From an uncultured Methanobrevibacter sp. (GTDB lineage Archaea; Methanobacteriota; Methanobacteria; Methanobacteriales; Methanobacteriaceae), in contig CACXWH010000005.1 of the NCBI GenBank assembly GCA_902771225.1, forward strand, positions 1-52,789: a DNA stretch of 52,789 nucleotides, written 5' to 3'. Below, one piece after another: positions 37,255 through 46,815 of the stretch. Within the stretch, counting starts at the first letter, position 1. Each line of letters begins with the position of its first letter. The position numbers and the translations under genes are program-made. The notes under the pieces were generated by a model, which was not told the DNA's origin, did no database searches, and saw only the letters and a program-made list of their open reading frames with translations.

Positions 37255-37737
37255 TTAATTTTTTTTAAAATAATTTCTAAAGTTTCTTAAGGGGGCAGTA
37301 ATTTTCCAACTATTTGAGGATAATATTTCTTTTTCTTTATTTTTTAAAATATTGTATTTTTCATTGGATTTTTTCAATGTCTTATCCAAATCATTACATT
37401 TTTCATTTATTTTTTCATAATCTTTTTTTAGTTTTTTATTTTCAGAATAATAGGTCTTTAATTCAGTATTTTGTGTATTATATTCATTTAATAAATTATT
37501 ATAATCTTCTTTGGAGTTATTTAGTTCTGTAGTTATTTTTTCATAATCTTCTTTTAGCACGTTTAATTCATCTTCTAATTTTTTAATAAAATTTTGATTT
37601 TCATTTAATTCATTTTTAATAGTTTTATTATTATTTTTTTCTTTTTTAAGTAATTTTTCGATAGTGGTAATATATTCAATCATAATAAGTTTTTTTTCTT
37701 CATTATCATTTGGATTTAAGTTATTTTTATACTCCAT
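37255..37737 (-). CDS. Coiled-coil protein with SWKITAPLR tail
   Basis: The 160 residues are almost wholly predicted coiled coil: heptad-like Lys/Glu/Asn/Leu-rich sequence from about residue 20 to 135. They end EKEILSSNSWKITAPLRNFR. The SWKITxPxR tail also ends the DUF6270-like protein upstream and is seen at the C-terminus of various glycosyltransferases, so it may dock such proteins to a common partner or membrane site. It may be a remnant of a larger transferase. The stop codon coincides with the target duplication of the IS next to it. Divergent from the acyltransferase at 37882. Confidence 0.6.
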   Translation of the reverse strand: MEYKNNLNPNDNEEKKLIMIEYITTIEKLLKKEKNNNKTIKNELNENQNFIKKLEDELNVLKEDYEKITTELNNSKEDYNNLLNEYNTQNTELKTYYSENKKLKKDYEKINEKCNDLDKTLKKSNEKYNILKNKEKEILSSNSWKITAPLRNFRNYFKKN

Positions 37738-37881
37738 GTTTCAACCCCTATTTGAAATATTTATTAATAATATATTATTATTTTTAATTATTTATTTTGC
37801 TATGCATATATTTAATGAATTATTGATTTTATATATGATAAAAGATATATTTAGTAATAATAAATTTGTTGGTGAAATAAA

Positions 37882-38688
37882 ATGGAAACTGTAGCTAATG
37901 AAAACGAAATTCAAAATTTACAAAATAATAAAATATTGGGAGAACCTTCATTAAAAAATACAAAAATTAATTTTATAGGGTATGGTAATGTTTTATACTG
38001 TGAAAATAATGTTAAAATAACTGGTAGTTCCATTAATTTCAAAGGAAATAACTCCTTAATTTATTTATCAAATTCTAAACATAATTATGCATTAAACATT
38101 CAAGTTATTCACAATTCTCTTGTTTATATTGGTAAAGATAATAATATTATTCCAACTGTAAGTATTAATGCTCAGGAACATAAAAATGTTATTATTGGTG
38201 ATGATGGTAGTTTTTTAAGCAATGTTTCTATTAGAACAACTGATGCACATAGTATTTATAATTTACATACAAAAAAACGAGTAAATTTTAGTAATAGTGT
38301 CTTCATTGGGGACCATGTTTTTTTAGGCCATAATGCATATATAGAAAAAGGAGTAAAAATTGGTTCTGGAGCTATTGTTGAAAATAATGCACATGTAAAT
38401 AGCAATGTTAGTTTATCTTCTAATACATTATTTGGGGGAAATCCTATTAAAATATTAGAAAAAGATGTTTTTTTCATTAAAGATTATCCTGCAAGTTTTA
38501 ACGCAGAAAGTACTAAAGATTCGACTGACTATATTAGTGATGTGTATTCATATAATAATACTCCTGGAGAGTCTTTAGATTTGGATAAAATCGACAGTAT
38601 GTTAAGTAATTTTTCTGTAGATGAAAAAATTGATTTTATTCAAAAACTATTCGTTCAAAATAAAAGGAATAATAGATTTTCATTATAA
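37882..38688 (+). CDS. Hexapeptide-repeat (left-handed beta-helix) acyltransferase
   Basis: The 268-residue protein has an N-terminal beta-rich part (KINFIGYGNVLYCENNVKIT, SSINFKGNNSLIYLS) and a hexapeptide-repeat region with VFIGDHVFLGHNAYIEKGVK and GSGAIVENNAHV. It then shows FGGNPIKI, the classic end of LbH O-acetyltransferases (GxPAKxI). A ~60-residue C-terminal extension ends FVQNKRNNRFSL. It likely transfers an acyl group, usually acetyl, to a sugar of the surface polymer. The usual catalytic His would be in FLGHNAYI. GGTGAAATAAA precedes the ATG. It is paralogous to, and convergent with, the next gene. Confidence 0.82.
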   Translation: METVANENEIQNLQNNKILGEPSLKNTKINFIGYGNVLYCENNVKITGSSINFKGNNSLIYLSNSKHNYALNIQVIHNSLVYIGKDNNIIPTVSINAQEHKNVIIGDDGSFLSNVSIRTTDAHSIYNLHTKKRVNFSNSVFIGDHVFLGHNAYIEKGVKIGSGAIVENNAHVNSNVSLSSNTLFGGNPIKILEKDVFFIKDYPASFNAESTKDSTDYISDVYSYNNTPGESLDLDKIDSMLSNFSVDEKIDFIQKLFVQNKRNNRFSL

Positions 38689-38730
38689 CATCTGATTTTA
38701 TTTATTATTCATATTTTTTCTGTTTTATTA

Positions 38731-39516
38731 TTACATATAAAAACGGTTATGTGAAGAATTATTTCGTATTTGGATTAAAAATTCAATTTTTTCATCAGTA
38801 TTTTTGTCATTTATTTTTTCAAGATATTCAAACCCTAATGTGTATTTGCTTTTATTATAAATCCATCTTGTATTATCGTAATGCATTGAATTTTCAGTTT
38901 GTTCTTTTGTATATTTGTGAACAGATTTTTCATCAAAAAATACATTTTTTCGGATTTCTTTTGCAGGATTTCCACCCCATATGCAGTTTGATGGAATTTT
39001 TTTGTTTGGCACTAAACTTTTTGCTCCAATAATACTTCCAGATCCAATTTTGGTACCTTTTAAAAGCAGTGTATCTTGTCCAATCCAAACATGATCTCCA
39101 ATACATATACTTTCACTAGGATTAATTCTACGCATGGTATCTATATCGTAAATTAAATGAGGGTCTGCTAATCTAATCCATATTCCAAATGAAAATAAAC
39201 AATTTTTTCCAATAAAAACATTTTTCGATTCAGATAAAATGATATATATTTTATTATTAAAGTAACAGTTTTCATCAATATACAAAACAGAATTATTGTT
39301 TGTTGTAATATGTAGAAAATATTTGTTCGTATTTGAAGATAAATAAATTATGGAGTTATCTCCATCAAAAGTGATAGTGCTATTTTGAATAGTCACTCTA
39401 TCTTCACAAATTAAAATATTATTTTTTCCTTTAAAATCTATTTTTGTATTAATAAGATGGGGGTTGTGACATAATATTTTATTATTTCCATCATATTCTT
39501 CTATTATTTCCATCAT
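38731..39516 (-). CDS. Hexapeptide-repeat acyltransferase, paralogue
   Basis: The 261-residue paralogue of the previous protein has the same layout: KIDFKGKNNILICEDRVTIQ, STITFDGDNSIIYLSS, ICIGDHVWIGQDTLLLKGTK, GSGSIIGAKSLV, IWGGNPAKEIRKNVFF. The C-terminus is again similar (NNSSHNRFYM). GDHVWIG and GGNPAKEI are textbook LbH acetyltransferase motifs; Gln replaces the His that follows WIG in many family members. Two adjacent ATGs exist (39516 and 39513). Convergent with the paralogue, 42 bases apart. The pair probably arose by inverted duplication and divergence. Confidence 0.82.
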   Translation of the reverse strand: MMEIIEEYDGNNKILCHNPHLINTKIDFKGKNNILICEDRVTIQNSTITFDGDNSIIYLSSNTNKYFLHITTNNNSVLYIDENCYFNNKIYIILSESKNVFIGKNCLFSFGIWIRLADPHLIYDIDTMRRINPSESICIGDHVWIGQDTLLLKGTKIGSGSIIGAKSLVPNKKIPSNCIWGGNPAKEIRKNVFFDEKSVHKYTKEQTENSMHYDNTRWIYNKSKYTLGFEYLEKINDKNTDEKIEFLIQIRNNSSHNRFYM

Positions 39517-39693
39517 TTCACTTCATATATATTTTATATTTTTAGATTTATATAAATTATGAAATAAATTACTATAACTGATAAAATTGTGTTATAACTT
39601 AAAAATCAGATATTAATTATTCATGTAAATGCATCTAGGATTTAAATAGAATTTTTATATTATTTGAATATTTTAATTTCAAATATAAATTTT

Positions 39694-41319
39694 GGGACTG
39701 TCAATTTGTTAGGACTTTTGTTAATATTTAGTGTTTATTTTTTCAAAGTCCTTTTTTCAGTCTTCTTTTAATTTTTTAATTCTATATTTTTCGTTAGATT
39801 TATATATTGGTTATGGTTTAAATTTTCTAATTCTTTATTTTTTTATTTTTTGCATGATTTTTTTCTAATTTATTTTTCTTTAATTTTAATTTAAATCATG
39901 AATTATTTTTTAAATTAATTATTTGGTTTTGTGAATAATTAATGTTTGATTTTGAGTTTAATTAACTATTTATATGATGGAAGACAAATAATTATATATG
40001 AACAAAGAAATTAAATGTCTTCCATATCTTAGATTGTTGGTGAGACTTATATATTTATTGGTGTATTTAATGATTCTGTTCGAAAAGGATTTTTGGTTGA
40101 AAAAGATTTTGATGAAAAGTTATATCCTCAATTAATTTTGCTTGTTGAATCTATTCTTGATAATACGTACTTTGTTAATAGTTAAAGCATTTTAGAAGAA
40201 CGTGAACCTTATTGTAAACATTGTAGGGCTAAAAAATACATTAGGAAAGGATATAATTAGAGATTACTTTATTTGAAGAATGAAACTCTCATTAGAATTA
40301 AAGTTAAAAGATATAAATGTAAAAAATGTGAAAGAAATTTCCAAGTTGAATTCACAGAATACTGGGGAAAATTCTGTAATTTTTCCAATAAAATAAAAAA
40401 TAAAGCAAAAATATTATTGTACCATGGATGGAAATCATTAAGAAATATTGGAAATGATTTTAAATCATTACTAGACTTTGATATATCTCACGAATCTGTT
40501 AGAAAAGCTTTAAAAATAAAGGTGGATTGTACTGGCTAAATGAAGAAATAGAACTCTCCGGATATTATTGTTACGACACCCAATGGGTTAGAAACGAAGG
40601 TAAATGGATATACAGACTAGAATTATTCGATATAATCAATAATGTACCGGTATCATGCTTAATATCAGAAAAAGAAACACCAAAAATAATTGAAGATTTC
40701 ATTGACATATCCATCCCACCAAAACACCGTAAAGCAATAATAACAGACTTAAAAGAAGACTACAACAAGTAATGAGAAAATTAGGCTTCGCACACCAACA
40801 CTACACATTTCACCTAATAAAAAACATAACAACAAACTTAAAACCAAAAATAACTAAAAGAACTCGACAAATATGAAACAGAATTCCAAAAAAACAATCC
40901 AAAAGCCTCAAAAAGTAAAATCAAAAAAATACGAAAAGAGAAAAAAGGAGAAATAACAGATAAAATAAAAATCTACATGGAACTATTATATGAATTATTC
41001 CACCAACAATCCTTTGATAAAGCAAAAAGCTATATAAAACTCCTAAAATACGAATTAACCAATTTTTCAAAGATAATGCATGATTACTTAATCAAAAATT
41101 TCTTTCCAGTTTACAGAAAATATCTAATATTCCTAGAAAAACCATTCATAGGAAAATTAGAAAGCACAAATAATAAAATAGAAAATTACTTTGGAAATAC
41201 TCTAGATAAACATACTAAAAAAATTTATAGAACACCAGAAGGAATATTTGATTATATTATGGCGAGAAAAAATGGGTGGATTGAAAACCGAAAAAAAGTC
41301 CTAACAAAATGACAGTCCC
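39694..41319 (+). mobile_element. DDE insertion sequence family B, copy 1
   Basis: A 1626-bp element bounded by imperfect inverted repeats GGGACTGTCAATTTGTTAGG (from 39694) and the complement of GGGACTGTCATTTTGTTAGG (ending 41319). An exact 8-bp target duplication TAAATTTT flanks it (39686-39693 and 41320-41327). It carries a decayed transposase on the plus strand. A second copy lies inverted at 46816-48444. I do not assign an IS family; the zinc-ribbon N-terminus and MULE-like DDE pattern resemble ISL3-type or related transposases. Confidence 0.82.
40009..41312 (+). pseudogene. Family B transposase, broken by frameshifts and stops
   Basis: Readable fragments in order are: MNKEIKCLPYLRL at 40009; CKHCRAKKYIRKGY with a zinc-binding Cys pair; YKCKKCERNFQVEF with a second pair (40273-40539); NEEIELSGYYCYDTQWVRNE with the presumed first Asp (40527-40772); AIITDLKEDY with the second Asp; and KPFIGKLESTNNKIENYFGN with the Glu, ending NRKKVLTK (40977-41312). 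At least four frameshifts or stops separate them. The copy at 46824-48141 repairs several of these breaks and allows the parent protein to be read. Confidence 0.8.
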
Positions 41320-41405
41320 TAAATTTTTCATAAAAACTTTTTTATATGGTTTTAAATAAATTATTAATAAAAAGATATTATTAATAATTTAGAATAGGTT
41401 AGATT

Positions 41406-41912
41406 ATGGATAAGCGATATCTGTTTATATTTATAATTGTTTTTTTATGTTGTATAAATCTGTATTTAATTGTAATTAATTCTGATGAGGTGGGGTCTGC
41501 GAGTGTAGCAGTTGGTGATTATATTTGTACAATACCTCAAGGATTTAGTTTATACGAGTCTAAAAAAAATTCTGTAAATCTATTTGATGAGGATTCTAAG
41601 ATAGTTATTAGTGTATATTCTCATCTAAGTAAAAATGATACATATAATAGGAAAATGGTTGAACTTAACAATAACTCAAATGTTGCGGTTTTAAGTAATG
41701 GTACTATTAATGTGGAGGATATGAATATTTATTCAATATTTTATCGTCGGGTGGATAATAATCAAAATAGGTCTACTTTTTATTTCACAAAAGATAATAA
41801 TACTTTTAGAATATTAATTACAGATTTTAATTATAAAAACGATTATAATAAGATTTTGGAGTATGCTAATATTATTTCTACTTCTATGAGAAGAGATTAT
41901 AGAATGTACTAA
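41406..41912 (+). CDS. Hypothetical membrane-anchored or secreted protein
   Basis: The 168 residues start with a short hydrophobic segment (YLFIFIIVFLCCINLYLIVI) that acts as signal anchor. A soluble domain follows, with IPQGFSLYES, SKIVISVYSHL, and a C-terminal FRILITDFNYKNDYNKILEY. The pattern resembles small archaeal secreted proteins with a PsbP-like fold, but I do not recognise the family with certainty. It lies alone between insertion sequences inside the segment bracketed by the two inverted family B elements. It looks intact. Confidence 0.6.
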   Translation: MDKRYLFIFIIVFLCCINLYLIVINSDEVGSASVAVGDYICTIPQGFSLYESKKNSVNLFDEDSKIVISVYSHLSKNDTYNRKMVELNNNSNVAVLSNGTINVEDMNIYSIFYRRVDNNQNRSTFYFTKDNNTFRILITDFNYKNDYNKILEYANIISTSMRRDYRMY

Positions 41913-41988
41913 TTAATATTTTCTTTTTTTTTTTATTTCTTAATCTATATTTGTTATATTCATTTTTATTATTTCATCATTTGTTTAA

Positions 41989-42345
41989 TTAATGTCTAAA
42001 TATGTTTTTTGGCAGTTGTATTAGAAATTTTGAGTCTAAATCTATTGTTTTCATCATTAATTCAATTGGAAGGTATCCTCGATCATAGACCGTAAATAAT
42101 TTTGTAATATTTATTCTTTCTTTAAGATTCTCCAAATATTCAATTGCCAATTTTATTTCATTTACTGTTGTTTCTACGATTTTAGTTGTTAAAATATGTT
42201 TAAAATGAATATCAATAAAACATGAGACTCTTACCGTATTTTTTTCTTTTAACAAGTATTCATCGCCTAAAGGGAATTCTTGGCGTGTTAAAGTAACATT
42301 TGGTAAATCAACTATACTTCTATCGCAAGTACAAATCTATCAAAA
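41989..42345 (-). pseudogene. IS4-type transposase fragment
   Basis: The minus-strand frame, read from about 42345, gives TCDRSIVDLPNVTLTRQEFP, then GDEYLLKEKNTVRVSCFIDI and, near the end, TKLFTVYDRGYLPIELMMK and SKFLIQLPKNIF. YDRGYxSxELM...FLIRL is the hallmark around the second catalytic Asp of IS4/DDE_Tnp_1 transposases. Both ends are missing, with no terminal repeats recognised. It is an old remnant. Confidence 0.7.
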
Positions 42346-42556
42346 GAATACATCAAAATCAACTCCATTCAGATTAATTTATGATTAAAAAAACTTTAAT
42401 CATTTATATGCATATTTGTAATTGATAATATTTAAAATACTGTGGATAATAATTAAATTAATCCATAATTAAATTAAAATTAATTAATATATTATTAAAA
42501 TAAATAATGAAAGAATTAAGTAAAATTAATAAAAATTAACGATTTGATGAAAAAAT

Positions 42557-43721
42557 GGCTTTGTAGAAACTATTTGATTTTTGCAAAATTTTTTAAAAAT
42601 CTATTTTTATTTCTATTTTCACTTAAAATCTTTTGAAATAATCATATTATTATGTATTCATATTTTCACTTAAAATTCACATCAATTAGAAAAAATAAGC
42701 TATATATAATTATATATACTAAAATGAAGAATAAATATTAATATGAACCAAGAAAATACTCATTTTCCAGTTAGTAGTTTGTTTCCAAAGCAATTAAATC
42801 TTTTGGATTTTGGTTTTGAATAACCAGCACTCAAAAAAATTAAAGAAATTAACAAAGATATTAAACCAAATAAACTATTAAAATTCATCAAATGTGTATT
42901 TAAATACTCTAAAATTGTGTTAAATAAATATTCAACCATTTTTCAAAGCATGACTTCGCACAACCTGTATTATTCACACTTGGAGCAGTGAAAATCTACA
43001 CTCAAGTAAATAAATACAGACAAATAACAGATTTATTGTAGTCATCTGATAAAATACAAAAATATTTACACTTAAAAAAGGTTCCACAGTACACAATACT
43101 CCAAAAATTCGTTTAAAGACTATTAACATCAATATTACAAGAATTAAACAAATAATATTAATAAATCATAAAATTAATGGTGAATAATTGCTTTGGGTGG
43201 GAGCGGATTCACTAACGACTACGCAGACAATTATTATGCAATTATAAGACGAAAAGAAAGAAAAAGCTACGTAAAAAACCATATATCAATCGATGTTGAC
43301 AGCAGATTAATACTCCATTTTGCAGCTCAAAGAGGTCCAATATTCGACACACGATTCGCAATAGTAGCAATATGAAATATAAAGAAATATAATCCAAAAA
43401 ACATCCTAGCAAACAGAGTATATGATACAGAACACATCAGAATGTATAAATGAATAAGCAAAAGCAGAAGATCAAATTTCTCTAAAAACCAGAGCAAAAA
43501 CAATACATTATCGATTAAAAAGTAAAAATAAATTCAATAAAGAAATACATTATCGAAGAAACAATGTAGAATAAATATTTGGTGTATAAAAAGAATATTC
43601 GATGGAACAAACAGAAGTGGAAGTCTACAATTATCTAACAAAGAAACAAAACTCAAAAACACAATCCACAACATCTATCAATCAACCCAAATTCAATAAA
43701 AATGAGGATTTCTACAAAGCC
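42557..43721 (+). mobile_element. IS5-like insertion sequence, copy 2 (decayed)
   Basis: A 1165-bp element with 13-bp terminal repeats GGCTTTGTAGAAA (42557-42569) and TTTCTACAAAGCC (43709-43721). A likely 7-bp target duplication AAAAAAT flanks it (42550-42556 and 43722-43728; weak because A-rich). The transposase, from ATG 42743, is broken by many stops and frameshifts: FPKQLNLLDFGFE, LLKFIKCVFKYSKIVLNKYS, NDYADNYYAIIRRKERKSYV, AAQRGPIFDTRFAI, RRNNVE. At the first catalytic position GAT has become GGT, giving LGGSGF where copy 1 has AMDGTG. Near-identical in plan to copy 3. Confidence 0.85.
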
Positions 43722-43772
43722 AAAAAATATATCTTCTTATAAATTCTAATAAATTCTTTTTTTAAGTATTTG

Positions 43773-45503
43773 AGGATGTGACACGAAGTCACAATTTTTT
43801 CTAATTTTAATTAACTTATTTTTCTTTAATTTTATATGCTATGAAGTACAATCTTTTATTATAGATATTAATATTTATGGTTGTTTTATTTATGGTTTTG
43901 AAAGATGGTAATATTAATCAGAGCATGTTGGTCCCTATTGACTTGCGAAATTTGATTCCTAAAGATCATCCGTGCTATTTTATTAAAAATGTGGTTGATT
44001 TAATTGATTGTTCGAAAGCAAACAATGAGTTTCGTGGAAAGCCTGATAAATTTGCTTATCCTCGAGAATTATTGCTCAGGCTCATTTTAATGAGCATATT
44101 TGATGGAGGATTGTCTTCAAGGGAAATAGAAAGAAAAACAAGAACTTACATTGCATATATGTACCTTGCAGCAATGGAACGCCCATCATACAGGACAATA
44201 GCACGATTTAAAGTCGAGTATTCTGATTTAATCGACGAAGCATTCAAAACAACCATTAAAATTGCAAAAGATAATGATTTAATCAAAATCCATCATTTGA
44301 GCTTGGACGGAACAAAAATCAAAGCAAAAACATCAATTAACAAATTAACAGATGAAAACCAAATCAAATCATGAAAGAACACCTCCAAAAAAGTATTGAA
44401 AGAGATCAACAAGAAGATGAAGAACTTGGATAAGAATCTGGAAATTCAGTTCCAGAATCATTAACAGACAAAGAAAAATTCAAAGAAACTGTAAAAGAAA
44501 TTCATGAATCTTCTAAAAATACTAGAAACAAAGATAAATTATGTTCTTCCAGTTTAAATCTTTTAAAACAAGCAGAAAAAAATCCTGAAAAAGTTTTAAA
44601 AAAACTCAATGAACTCGAAGAAAAAGTAAAAGAATCACCAAAAGACGTAATTAGTATTAATGACCTTGATGCTCGCTTAATGATGAATAAAAAAGGTAAA
44701 TGGGAATGGGATTATAATGCACAAATCATCGTGGACGAATACAAAGGAATAATACTTTCATCATACATTACACAAAATCCTACAGACCATTTCGAACTAA
44801 TTCCATCAATTGAACAATTAGAATCCAATTTAAAATGAATATATGATGAAATGCCCTCTAATTTCCAATTCAGTGCCGATAATGGATATTCCACAGATGA
44901 AAACACAACATATCTTGAAGAGAAAGGGCTAGATGGATACATATCCACCAGAAAACTCTCAAGAAAAGAAAAAAAATATAATTTGTGGGAAAAACCATTC
45001 CAAAAAGACAATTTCTCCTAAGATGCAGAAATTGAAACATATATCTGTCCTTTGGGAGAAATTTTATATAGAAGAAAAACATACGAATACAAAAACAAAC
45101 AAAGAATAACTTACTGGACAAACGAATGTAAAAACTGCATTATGAAAGAAATCTGCTGTAATAAAAAGAATTACAGAACAATTTAAGACTATGGAAACTC
45201 CTTTAAAATCAGAATGCAACGGAAAATGGAAACTGACTGGGCACAAAAAATCTACAAAAAACGATCAAAAACAGCAGAACTACCATTTGCACACATAAAA
45301 CAAAACATGAAACGCCACGAATTCACAACAACAGAACAAAAAACACGAACACAGAATTTAAACTATACACAATTGGACACAATCTAAAAAGAATATACAA
45401 CGAAATAAACCAACAAAATAACAAAACAAATACCTAAAAATGAAAAAATAAAAAAATTTTAAAAACAACACAAAAAATTTAAAAAATTTTGTGGCACATC
45501 CCC
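43773..45503 (+). mobile_element. IS1182-like element (decayed)
   Basis: Imperfect ends GAGGATGTGACAC (from 43773) and the complement of GGGGATGTGCCAC (ending 45503), with a 5-bp flanking match TATTT (43768-43772 and 45504-45508). The transposase on the plus strand fills most of the element. Ends, length (about 1.73 kb) and coding content are consistent with one degraded insertion. Confidence 0.72.
43877..45450 (+). pseudogene. IS1182-type transposase pseudogene
   Basis: The N-terminal 165 codons (43877-44374) are open: NINQSMLVPIDLRNLIPKDH, YPRELLLRLILMSIFDGGLS, SREIERKTRTYIAYMYLA, then LSLDGTKIKAKTSIN with the first catalytic Asp. After a stop/frameshift come NDLDARLMMNKKGKWEWDYN, AQIIVDEYKGII, FSADNGYSTDENTTYLEEKG (second Asp), a Cys-rich CKNCIMKEICC, and a Glu-bearing KTAELPFAHIKQNMKRHEF. 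Stops occur at several points, so the gene is dead. The domain order is that of IS1182 transposases. Confidence 0.82.
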
Positions 45504-45523
45504 TATTTTTGAGATTTGGAAAT

Positions 45524-46756
45524 TTAATCAATAAATTTTGCAGATTCAAGTAAATTTAAAATTATTGAATTAATATTTTTATTTGCATTCCAAGTGTAAA
45601 TATCATATACATCTTGAAGATAACTAAACCAAAAATGAACTATATTTGTATGTTCGTTAATAATTGTTTTATATATTGTCAAATCTTTTGTTTCGAATTT
45701 TGAAAAAGTAACCGATAGATTATCATTATATTTTTTAATTTTATAATCTTCAATACAATCTTTTATTTTATTATTTTCATATACTTTAAAATTGATTGAT
45801 ACACTGTTATTACTTATTTTTGTATCGGCTTTAGATAAAACTTCCTGAAATCCGTTAGGTATTTTAATGAATATATTTTTAATTTGAATTTCATTATTTG
45901 ACTTTAAATAATTTTTTATATATTTGATTGTTAAATTATTGGGTAATGGGTTATGTGGACGTTTCTTTTTTTCATGATAAAAATGTATAGTTAATTTATT
46001 TTTTCCAAAATTAAGTTTTGAAATTTTATTTATAAATGGTAAAGTTTGTGTGTTTATATCAGCTTTTGATTCAGCATTTACATAATATATAATTTCTGGG
46101 ACAAATTTTTCTTTTTTAAATAGTTCTATAACATCGAATCTATGCGGTATCAATTGAATTATTTCTTCTTTACGTAATTGGAAATCTTTTTCTAATATTC
46201 TAAATAATGTTTTTAAAACATGATTAGGGCTTACAAAATTCAATATAAAAAATTGTGCATTATTTACCATGACTTTTGAACCTTGAATTAAAGTTCCTAA
46301 ACATACTGATGCAAATCCCCCTCCACTGCTACCAAAAAATAATATTTTTTCGTAATTAATCTGTTGATTTTTTACAAGTTTTTTAATAATTAATGATATT
46401 GTTTCAAGATACCATTGATATTTGTCACCAATGAACCAACCTAATACAATATCCTCATCATATAAAAACATAGGATCAGAATAAGCAATAAATGAATCAT
46501 TAAAATATTTATGCCAGGACCATCTGTCAAAATATGGTGGATTTATTGATTCACCTGAGGTTTTGACTTCATCCCTTTGATGAGCTCCTGGTCCAAAGCA
46601 AATTAAATTATCACTTTTAGGGCGAAATTTTATAATAAAACAATACAATATGTTTTTATATTTTACATTTAAACCAAATAATTCATTTTGAGGAAAATTA
46701 TATGTATCTAATTCATTAAAATCTAACTCAATTATATAATCAACAAGTTTTTCCAT
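45524..46756 (-). CDS. Asp2-like alpha/beta hydrolase of surface polymer biosynthesis
   Basis: The 410-residue protein starts at ATG 46756 (MEKLVDYIIEL), preceded by GTGAT; an upstream GTG is possible. It contains an alpha/beta-hydrolase nucleophile elbow, ILFFGSSGGGFASVCLGT, with the presumed nucleophile Ser. Upstream are DNLICFGPGAHQRDE and NPPYFDRWSWHKYFNDSFIA. The layout resembles Asp2/XcbB-like proteins found in capsule and accessory-secretion glycan loci, proposed to be acyl transferases or hydrolases. Candidates for the acid and His were not identified with confidence. It lies between the IS1182-like element and the inverted family B element. Confidence 0.65.
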   Translation of the reverse strand: MEKLVDYIIELDFNELDTYNFPQNELFGLNVKYKNILYCFIIKFRPKSDNLICFGPGAHQRDEVKTSGESINPPYFDRWSWHKYFNDSFIAYSDPMFLYDEDIVLGWFIGDKYQWYLETISLIIKKLVKNQQINYEKILFFGSSGGGFASVCLGTLIQGSKVMVNNAQFFILNFVSPNHVLKTLFRILEKDFQLRKEEIIQLIPHRFDVIELFKKEKFVPEIIYYVNAESKADINTQTLPFINKISKLNFGKNKLTIHFYHEKKKRPHNPLPNNLTIKYIKNYLKSNNEIQIKNIFIKIPNGFQEVLSKADTKISNNSVSINFKVYENNKIKDCIEDYKIKKYNDNLSVTFSKFETKDLTIYKTIINEHTNIVHFWFSYLQDVYDIYTWNANKNINSIILNLLESAKFID

Positions 46757-46815
46757 AGATATCACTGTATTATATATGTATGGTATGAATCATATTTAAA
46801 TATTGGAGGTTAGGG

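Noticed and set aside
44712-45246. Cys-rich minus-strand open frames in the IS1182-like element
   Set aside because: They lie antisense to readable transposase text on the plus strand and vanish when the pseudogene is recognised.
41320-46815. Segment between the inverted family B elements as a composite transposon
   Set aside because: Only the first copy has a target duplication, made around itself alone, and none encloses the whole segment, so the two copies look like separate insertions.
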